Shown here: one piece after another, positions 58,001 through 64,000 of the stretch
Position numbering within the stretch: the stretch's first letter is position 1
How the letters are laid out: every line of letters starts with the position of its first letter
Assembly: GCF_016859285.1 (NCBI RefSeq)
Contig: NC_053422.1
Span: 20,840,001-20,904,000 of the forward strand
DNA length: 64,000 nucleotides
Source of the DNA: Xiphias gladius
Taxonomy: Eukaryota; Chordata; Actinopteri; Istiophoriformes; Xiphiidae
Direction: 5' to 3'
Translations under genes and position numbers: made by a program
The notes under the pieces: generated by a model
The model's database searches: none
What the model was told of the DNA's origin: nothing
Seen by the model: the letters and a program-made list of their open reading frames with translations, nothing else

Positions 58001-58479
58001 AAAGAAAAGTGGAAAAGCGGAATCCTGCTGACTGGTGTGTGAGTGTGGACAAAATAATTAGTGTGTCATAGATTTATAACTATAATTTTAATAATGGATG
58101 TATTACATAATCTGCTATTTTTGGCCATGAAAGATAATTCATATTTTTTGGGAAAAGCAGATGTTAGTCCTCATTAACATCTACTTCCCTCTTAAAAATG
58201 TGTAGCAGGTCTAACAGTACGAACACCATGTCTAGTACATTGTGGCGATTTTCCTTTATGTTCCACACTCAGAACTGTCACTGTACAGCCCTGCAGCACC
58301 TGCTGTCCCCCTCTACTTACACCGGCTGTCTGTCCAAGCTCTCGAACCCTGGTTCAGACTATGGCTGCTGCAAACACAGATGCCGGCAAGTTCTATTATC
58401 GGGTGTGGTTGGTACTCTTGTAGTTAACGAGAAACACTAACAATGTCAGGTGCTGTGCTAACCGGGCACTCCAGAAAAG

Positions 58480-58610
58480 TCAAGTCAATTTTCTATCCAT
58501 CCGTCTGTCATCTACACCCACTTATCTTTTGCAGAGTCCCATGTGGCTGAAGTCTATCCCAGTTCAAATTGGGCAAGACACAAGGTCAATGCAACAAATC
58601 AGACACATGC
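58480..58610. repeat. Dispersed teleost repeat fragment
   Basis: TTTTCTATCCATCCGTCTGTC, TACACCCACTTATCTTTTGCAG and CTGAAGTCTATCCCAGTTC are hallmarks of the same common repeat whose later part appears at 37910-38060. Confidence 0.65.
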
Positions 58611-59245
58611 CTTAGAGGGCTTTTCAATCTGTACAACGTATGAGGCCCTCTATCCTTAGACATGGCCCAGTCTTTGGACTGGGTCACAAGAATAAGGTTT
58701 CACATATACAGTAGCCATGGAAAATCACTGTTAAAGCAACTCTGCCGTGTGGAAATGTTAGAAGTAAAGGATGAACCACTGGTACTTTAGCTTCTTCCAT
58801 CGAGGAGCAGCTGCACAGTTCACCAGTATTGGAGAGATAAGATTGGTGTCAATAACAATAATGTATTACAATAAGGGAAAATGCCAGGTTGGTGGAAAAA
58901 TACAAAAATAAAAAGTTCAGTCCTACCTTTCCCCTAAAAATGCATACTCGGAACTCAGTAATCAGAACCTCCATCTAGAGCTAAGTGGCGCTCAGCAGCC
59001 CTAAAGGAAGAAAGAAGGTGATCACATCTGACACCATCCTAAAATCAAAGTTTATTGGAGCTCCGCCACCTCAACTAAAATACCACTATATCCTATAAAA
59101 GTGTCACCAATGTTCAGGCCTAAATGGAAGTCATTTGTTATGGTTATTTAGTTGCAGTAAATTGTTTTTGTATTTAGTAGTTTTAGTTGTGCTGTCTACA
59201 GGTTCACTCATATATTTGATTTTGTTTATTTTGGGTGGAAAGCCT

Positions 59246-59266
59246 GGGGGGGGGGGGGGGGGGGGG
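59246..59266. repeat. Poly(G) run of 21
   Basis: Twenty-one consecutive G on the plus strand. Such a run is rare and can form a G-quadruplex. It is also prone to length errors in assembly. Confidence 0.9.
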
Positions 59267-59376
59267 TTCTTCATTTAAGCCTATAGTCTTGCACTTCTTT
59301 CTTGTCCAAAATGATACTAATAAAAAACAAGGGTATTCACTATTAGAGGTTGAAGAATTAAAGATTGCATGCAGGC

Positions 59377-59380
<4 letters not shown>

Positions 59381-59469
<89 letters not shown>
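59381..59469. repeat. (GT)n microsatellite, longest in window
   Basis: Uninterrupted GT tract of about 44 units, 115 bp after the poly(G) run and 36 bp before a Tc1 relic. Confidence 0.95.
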
Positions 59470-59470
<1 letters not shown>

Positions 59471-59504
59471 AAAAGGTGCTTCACTGAAAGATGGGAGAAC
59501 TAAA

Positions 59505-59894
59505 GGCGGGTGACAAATTAAAGGTAAAACCTGAAAAATTAGTGGAGAAACAGGATGACAAAGCCATCCATAGGGCACAAGGGGTAGCTGAATGATTTGA
59601 TGAGTATGGAAATGGTATGATATGCTATGACCTCCGCAGTCACCAGATCTCAATGCAAATGAACACCTATAGGAGATTCTGGACTGACACGTTAGACGGC
59701 GCTCTCCACCACCACCACCATCAAGACCACATGAGGGAATATCTTTTGGAAGAACGGTGCTCATCCCTTCACTAGATTTCAGAAGCTTGTGGAATCATTG
59801 CCAAGGAGCACTGAAGCTGTTCTGGCAGCTCATGGTGGCCCAACACCTTACTAAAACACTTTATGTTGGTTATTCCTTTAATTTATCATCTGTA
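59505..59894 (+). mobile_element. Deleted Tc1/mariner element (copy 3)
   Basis: Starts with GGGTGACAAATTAAAGGTAA and ends with TTCCTTTAATTTATCATCTG, the inverted ends of the family. The interior aligns by eye along its length with the inverse of 18453-18850 and with 33121-33474. The LNANEHL remnant at the PDLNPIEHLW position is followed by a stop. Confidence 0.75.
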
Positions 59895-61499
59895 TATCCT
59901 GAGACCTCTTATATCTCTAAAAGCCTCAGTTCATTCGCACAAGGAAGTATTAGACAGTGGCATTAGCTTCTTTATGAACGCTGAATATTTGGCAGCTGCG
60001 CCATTTAGTACATTCAAACAGTCACATCAGTAATTCTCTGCGAAGTGGTGGTTAATTTCTTGCCACCCTACTCAATATCACTCTCTGTTGGTCTTGACAA
60101 ATAATGTATCTGTGGGAAAATGATAAGAACTCACTTGTGCTAATCACTGTTATACAAAGCTAACAGAACAGGGTAAGCTTTCACCACTTAAACCTTGTTC
60201 CCACATAGGCCTACATGCAGACACCTACAATACACTTATTTAGTGTAAGACAGGATGCCACTATTTGCTAAGCCACAGCTGGGGGAAACGCAGACTGAGA
60301 GCATCAAGACACAGGGGCTGTTTTGGTCAGAGGAGCTTCGGCTCGCTGCTGGGCAAAGTAATGAGACAAAACATTTCTACACCACTTACAAACAAGTGCC
60401 ATCAACCCAGAAAAAATTGGGTGGACTGGGGGTGGACTGGCCGCGGCATATCTGGCCAGAATCATGCCAGAATCATGCTTAGGGGTTTCTGTCTCATCCT
60501 CAGGGAGGTGGGACAGCGCCGTTGCTGCAGTACCACAAGAAGAATGTACTAGAAGGAGTTTCTTAAGTTGTTCTCATGGCAGGCAGTGCTCAGCAGTCAT
60601 TGTAGTTTCGACACTCCTAAACTCCGTTGTGCCAGCTATGTGTAAATTTGTGTGTGAAGTCTTTTCCGAGCTCTACATAACTACTAGCTAGTTTCAAACT
60701 AATGATTTACTAAATCAAGTTGCATCATCAAAACGTAAGGAGTATCTTAGGTAGTGAAGAATTTAGCAATGTATTAATTTGGTTGCTAGGAAAGGTTTGG
60801 GCCAATCAAAAGCAATTAGCTATGCGAATAGGAAGTCACTGTCAAAAGCTAATACATACAATAAATTTGTTAAAACTAACTGGCAGTCTTTTATAAATGT
60901 ATGTACGGCATTTTTATATTAATATATGCACACACGAAGAATTATTTATGTTAAACAATTAGTAGTATTCATACGGTTTAAAATGAATGAACAGTTGCAA
61001 CTACCAGCTTTTGGACAGGTGCAATGGCACACTGGGCTCTGTGACGCTACATTGCCAGTTTGGGTGCCACCATGTCCACCACACCGGGGTGTGAAGCACA
61101 TTGTGCAGGTGTAGTCTTCAAGTGAGGCCACCTTTAGTTATGCTAGAGTTGTCACATGGTTGTGACAAGTAGAATGAGGACTTGGATTGCCACTGTATCT
61201 TTTATAGGTGCATACCCTCAAGGTTTGCATGGGGCTCATCTCGATTGGATAAGCAAGCAAATTAAAATTTTCAGTGTATACACAGCAACGAGTGGCTTCA
61301 GCTATGAAGAGGGCAGAAATATAACGGCATCCCTTCAATAAAGTAGCTATGGCAAATGTGTGAACAAACAGTTGCCTGTTTACATAACCAGTAGATACAG
61401 ATGAACATAACTAGCATTTATTTTGTTTTCCGTGGCTGGAGACCAGGAAGATGACAGCGTGACACTGAATCAAAACAGGTTGGGGGCTGTTAAAGCCAA

Positions 61500-61700
61500 A
61501 TAATGATTTGAAAGACGATAGAATGTTGTTTAGAGCTGAAGGGATGAGTCGGGAGACAATGCTCTGTGGGTTCATCACTATGAAAGACACCTTTCACATA
61601 CACGTGGTCATTCGATCCATTGTTAATATGAAAATATTGATTAATAGCGGCTTTGAGGTTTGGTTTTATTGGAAAGGGCAAAAACCCCTTGAGAAAAAGA
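61500..61700. repeat. Dispersed repeat, relative of 53230-53420
   Basis: GAAAGACACCTTTCACATACA, then CGATCCATTGTTAATATGAAAATATT and TTAATAGCGGCTTTGAG, match a common fish repeat and the block at 53230-53420. Confidence 0.6.
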
Positions 61701-61819
61701 GGAATGGAGCACAGAAGAGAGAGCAAAATGGACGGTGGTGCAGGAAAAGGACTGTGTTGTGACCACAGAATAAACAAACATGACTAATTATACATTATAA
61801 TCCATATATAAGAATATAA

Positions 61820-62260
61820 GATGAACTGACCTTGATTAATTGACTGGGAGTGACTTGCCATTCAGTCACTGCTACAGATGGTGTAGGACAGAAAGTCCTT
61901 TCAATGGCCTGTGTGTCATGATAGTGATACATGAAGTAATGCCAGGACTGAGGATAAACTAAATGTATTTTTTTGGTTTGTTACTCTTATGATGACACAC
62001 CGCTGTAAACATCAACAAATGCTCTGAGCCTTTGGAGGTAATCATATCATTATTGCTGATAAAGATGCATGACATTTGCTGAAGTTTACAAAAGCCTCAA
62101 GAAGTACATGAAGTACAAATGACGTTCCCCCGATCCTTAATCAATTTATTCTGCAATAAGCGGCAGAAATAGGTGGAGGATGACGATGCATTAAAATTCA
62201 GTTTCATTTCACTTCAAAAGAGCCTTTTAATGTCTGACATACATATTTACCTTTGAAAAT
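61820..62260. other. Candidate conserved noncoding element
   Basis: Repeat-free, with dense words such as TTGATTAATTGACTG, TAATCATATCATTATTGC, CCTTAATCAATTTATT and GCATTAAAATT. It has no reading frame of interest. The resemblance to enhancer-type conserved sequence is by eye only. Confidence 0.3.
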
Positions 62261-63448
62261 GGACCTCTTTGAATGATTCCTTTATTGGCATTTCCTGCTA
62301 TATAGTTCCTGGAAATATTTGGAATATTACTGAGTATACCATACTGGCAAAAGCAAAGTTTTGTTTGATTAACTGTAAAGTTCTGTTTTTGGATCCTGGA
62401 GACCTCCAGCCCTCTTTGACAGGCAGCATTGTATAATCAGCTTGATACTTCATAACTTTCACTAATGTAATGAGAGTTGCTTTTAAATATGATTTTGAAC
62501 AGTTGACATGTATCAGAAGTCTACCGAAAAATAACACATTTACTTCCACCTGAGGTCTCAAAGACTCCACCTGTAAAACATGGTTAATTAAAACAGATTT
62601 TCAAACTCGCTATATCTATGTGATTGGTATTGACAGTACTTTTTACACAGCACTACCTCTCCCAAATCCCAAATTAGTCTAACTGAATTTCTCTGTTAGA
62701 GTTTTATGCCAGTGTGTTTATAAGAGGTCTAATAAGAAGTGAGGCCTCACTGGGGCCTAACTGACCCCAAACTTAAGTAACATCACCTTATAAGATACTA
62801 CACTGCATTTTTTATTTTCATCTGTGAATGACTTTTTGGCAAAACAAACAGAATATCCTATTTTTTGTTTTCACGCATGAACAATTCAACATCTAAAACA
62901 TGATATATTTCCTTATTTGGTGTAATAATGATTTATGCTAATTTGTGTATATTTTTGTTACTTCCATTAAAGGGGAAGGGTTGCAACCTCAATACGTTTC
63001 TACATATTGGATTTTAATAAGAAATAATCAAAAGAAAATAAGAAAATATATTTGAAGAAAATAATTTGGTTGATTTTACAATTATCATTTTTTAACAATA
63101 AAGAGGTCAAACCATTGAGAGTAACAAACAAAGGTTAAGCATGAATTGAGATTTAATTTATTCAAAATTCAGTTGAGTTAAATTTACACAAGATGTCCAT
63201 AAAATGTAGAATGCCTAGGTAGTAATTATGATTTAACACTTCATCATAATAATTTCCTTTTTCAGTTTTGCACTTTTAGCCCATGAACATGGCACCACAT
63301 TGAACATCAGCATCCCAGGAAAGTATTAATGTTAACAGCCCCAACAGAATACTGTACCTGTTTTGTATACATGTAGAAACTGACTAATGAGCACTGTTCA
63401 ATGTTAAGTCTGGAGCATATCTGTATGTTCAGAATCAGACTGGTTTTA

Positions 63449-63499
<51 letters not shown>
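63449..63499. repeat. (TCTA)n microsatellite
   Basis: About 12 TCTA units passing into a (TA)n/TATATT stretch to about 63540, then a short GA-rich tract. Confidence 0.95.
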
Positions 63500-63759
63500 A
63501 TATATATATTTATATATTTATATATTCATATATATATAGATAGAGAGAGCGAGAGAGAAAGATTTTTTTTTTCATGGGAAAAAGAATAAGACTAATTCTT
63601 ATTTCCACTAACAGATTGTTGTAAAGGTCGCTTGCAATTGATTCCAGCATTACCAACAACAGAATTTAATCCATGTATCCTGCATTATCACTAACCTTGA
63701 ATTTTGCTCGGGCCAAACTTTCCATCTCTATTAAATCTGTGAATTATAATTAACATTGT

Positions 63760-64000
63760 CGACATGTGCTGTATTAGTTACTGTGGCCATATGCTCATCT
63801 CCCTCAGCTTCACAACAGCTGAATCAGTGGTCGTCTCTTTTAACCAGAAAACACAATATGACAGCATTTGGCAGGGCCTGTTGTCTCATCTTAATGCCGC
63901 TGTGGGTGCCAAAGCTTCTCTTAATTTCTGATGAATTGGCGAAGAGCAGCAGTAGGTGGCAGTGTTGCTCTTCTCCTGTTCTCTGGCAGGTTTCTTGGCT
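63760..64000. other. Candidate conserved noncoding element (cut by window end)
   Basis: Repeat-poor sequence including CACAACAGCTGAATCAGTGG, CAGCATTTGGCAGGGCCTG and CTTCTCTTAATTTCTGATGAAT, with a CAGCTG E-box and no open frame. The end is cut off by the window, so its extent is unknown. Confidence 0.25.

Larger units (their letters stand above)
44571..64000. other. Gene-poor region with repeats and candidate noncoding elements
   Basis: About 19.4 kb with no exon chain or homologous protein on either strand. Open frames in this stretch come from microsatellites, repeats or chance. Recognisable parts are listed separately: dispersed repeats, one LINE endonuclease fragment, one Tc1 relic, several microsatellites and three repeat-poor stretches rich in ATTA/TAAT words. 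Elsewhere (about 45900-48500, 50500-52400, 54650-57200, 59900-61450, 62300-63400) I see only unremarkable AT-rich sequence. Confidence 0.6.

Noticed and set aside
59204-59764. 186-codon minus-strand frame with His-Thr repeats and a proline run
   Set aside because: It consists of the (GT)n tract, the poly(G) run and part of a Tc1 relic read in a chance frame.
63449-63540. Regular short repeats as a CRISPR-like array
   Set aside because: It is a plain TCTA microsatellite without spacers in an animal genome.

Overview
The window looks like nuclear DNA of a ray-finned fish, probably a spiny-rayed (percomorph-type) teleost. The genes are vertebrate genes split by short GT-AG introns. The introns and spacers carry many long (CA)n/(GT)n microsatellites and several dispersed repeats typical of teleosts. 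No bacterial, viral, tRNA, rRNA or CRISPR features were seen.

Layout. 1-3062 is a spacer with a promoter-like stretch and a 442-bp hAT-type MITE. 3063-9460 (+) is itk, a TEC-family T-cell tyrosine kinase; 17 coding exons join without a frame break into 617 aa. 10380-30980 (+) is cyfip2, a WAVE regulatory complex subunit, with a CpG-rich promoter and noncoding first exon, then 29 coding exons giving 1252 aa. Its 3' UTR runs to about 32845. 34360-41283 (+) is hmmr (RHAMM), 19 coding exons and 988 aa. Converging on it from the other strand, 42063-44530 (-) is a complete insulin gene with a TATA-like box, a noncoding exon 1 and two coding exons (122-aa preproinsulin). From about 44.6 kb to the end there is no convincing gene: about 19 kb of repeats, microsatellites and some repeat-poor stretches that could be conserved noncoding elements.

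Function. itk, cyfip2 and hmmr are neighbours on human chromosome 5q33-q34, so this block looks like ancestral synteny. They act in different processes: T-cell receptor signalling, Rac-to-actin signalling, and mitotic spindle/hyaluronan binding. The insulin gene is not next to TH or IGF2 here and is probably the second teleost insulin (insb type).

Most interesting points. (1) cyfip2 encodes Glu in DNA at the site where mammals encode Lys and recode it to Glu by A-to-I RNA editing (K320E). (2) The insulin has a KRARR multibasic site inside its C-peptide and Asp instead of Asn at A21. (3) An hmmr intron holds what looks like a decayed coiled-coil exon. (4) Cyfip2 intron 8 consists almost entirely of a 5'-truncated LINE. 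Gene names and exon joins come from reading the sequence and from remembered family sequences; no database search was run.
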